Positions 63,775-64,000 of a DNA stretch of 64,000 nucleotides are shown piece by piece; the first letter of the stretch is position 1, and each line of letters starts with the position of its first letter. The notes beneath the pieces were generated by a model. The model had not been told where the DNA came from, searched no databases, and worked only from the letters and a program-made list of their open reading frames with translations. The translations under genes were made by a program, and so were the position numbers. This DNA comes from Stigmatella aurantiaca (GTDB lineage Bacteria > Myxococcota > Myxococcia > Myxococcales > Myxococcaceae), in assembly GCF_900109545.1 (NCBI RefSeq), contig NZ_FOAP01000034.1, positions 1-64,000 on the forward strand. Direction: 5' to 3'.

Positions 63775-64000
63775 GTGAGCCACACCTCCACACCCCGCCG
63801 GCTCGGCGAGCTTGCCACCCACGTGGGCGGTGAGCTGCTCGGGGATGCCGGCCTGCTGATCCACGGCCTCAACGGGCTCGCCGAGGCGGGCCCGGGGGAC
63901 GTGTCCTTCTATGGCAACACCCGGTACCGTCGGCAGTTCGAGGCGACCCGGGCCTCGGCCGTGCTGGTCGGCCGGGATGCGCCCGCGCGCGAGGGCCTGG
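63775..64000 (+). CDS. lpxD: LpxD UDP-3-O-acylglucosamine N-acyltransferase (partial)
   Basis: The first 75 codons run off the right edge. GTG at 63775 begins a sequence matching the LpxD N-terminal uridine-binding domain: a short LGELATHVGGEL helix, a strand with IHGLNGLAEAGPGDVSFYGN and the LLV strand SAVLVGRDAP. The hexapeptide-repeat part is not in the window. It would add the N-linked acyl chain in lipid A synthesis, and completes the bamA-skp-lpxD order. Confidence 0.88.
   Translation, partial: MSHTSTPRRLGELATHVGGELLGDAGLLIHGLNGLAEAGPGDVSFYGNTRYRRQFEATRASAVLVGRDAPAREGL

Overview
The window is very G+C-rich chromosomal DNA, and its gene content points to a myxobacterium, most likely the Cystobacter/Stigmatella/Archangium side of Myxococcota. 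The basis is an FHA-domain sigma54 activator beside a second FHA protein, several two-component and chemosensory genes, a ceramide-type glucosyltransferase, a DUF4388 protein, frequent GTG/TTG starts, and deltaproteobacterial-style housekeeping gene orders. The genus is inferred; no rRNA or species marker is present. No tRNA, rRNA, CRISPR array, complete insertion sequence, prophage or replication origin was recognised.

Layout. 1-0.9 kb: a sparser, less G+C-rich segment with one small hypothetical gene and an inverted repeat. 0.9-3.8 kb: divergent FHA genes (one a sigma54 enhancer-binding protein) and a single-domain receiver. 3.9-13.5 kb: a phosphate locus on the minus strand, reading phoB-like, phoR, metallophosphoesterase, second phoB-like, pstS, pstC, pstA, pstB, phoU, then a GT21 glycolipid glucosyltransferase. 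Good Pho-box-like repeats lie before pstS and before the first regulator. 13.7-19.3 kb: yceD-rpmF-fabH-fabD-fabG-acpP-fabF for fatty-acid synthesis, without plsX. 19.3-26.1 kb: rpiB-glyA-nrdR-ribD-ribE-ribBX-ribH-nusB plus an orphan M17-aminopeptidase N-domain.

26.2-36.8 kb: a chemosensory cluster cheY-cheA-cheW-cheW-HEAT-cheR-cheB-cheY with no chemoreceptor gene, followed closely by a two-gene ABC exporter. 36.9-44 kb: glpD, leuS, a zinc-ribbon membrane protein, lptE, rpsT (TTG start) and a MazG-VOC fusion. 44-53.5 kb: a TPR/zinc-finger membrane protein, a DUF4388 protein with a pseudopilin-like tail, phoH, a PgpH-type HD phosphodiesterase, a cupin-YbeY fusion and a DUF4105 protein. 53.5-64 kb: prfB with its programmed +1 frameshift, an ECF sigma/anti-sigma pair, lysS, an enlarged LolC/E-type permease, lolD, bamA, skp/ompH and the start of lpxD; the last five form an outer-membrane biogenesis run.

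Most of the window is core metabolism and envelope assembly. The parts most worth a second look are the phosphate regulon with two PhoB-like regulators and a possible glycolipid arm, the receptor-less chemosensory operon with its HEAT protein and adjacent exporter, and several unusual domain fusions (MazG-VOC, cupin-YbeY, extended LolC/E, DUF4388-pseudopilin, FHA-J-like).
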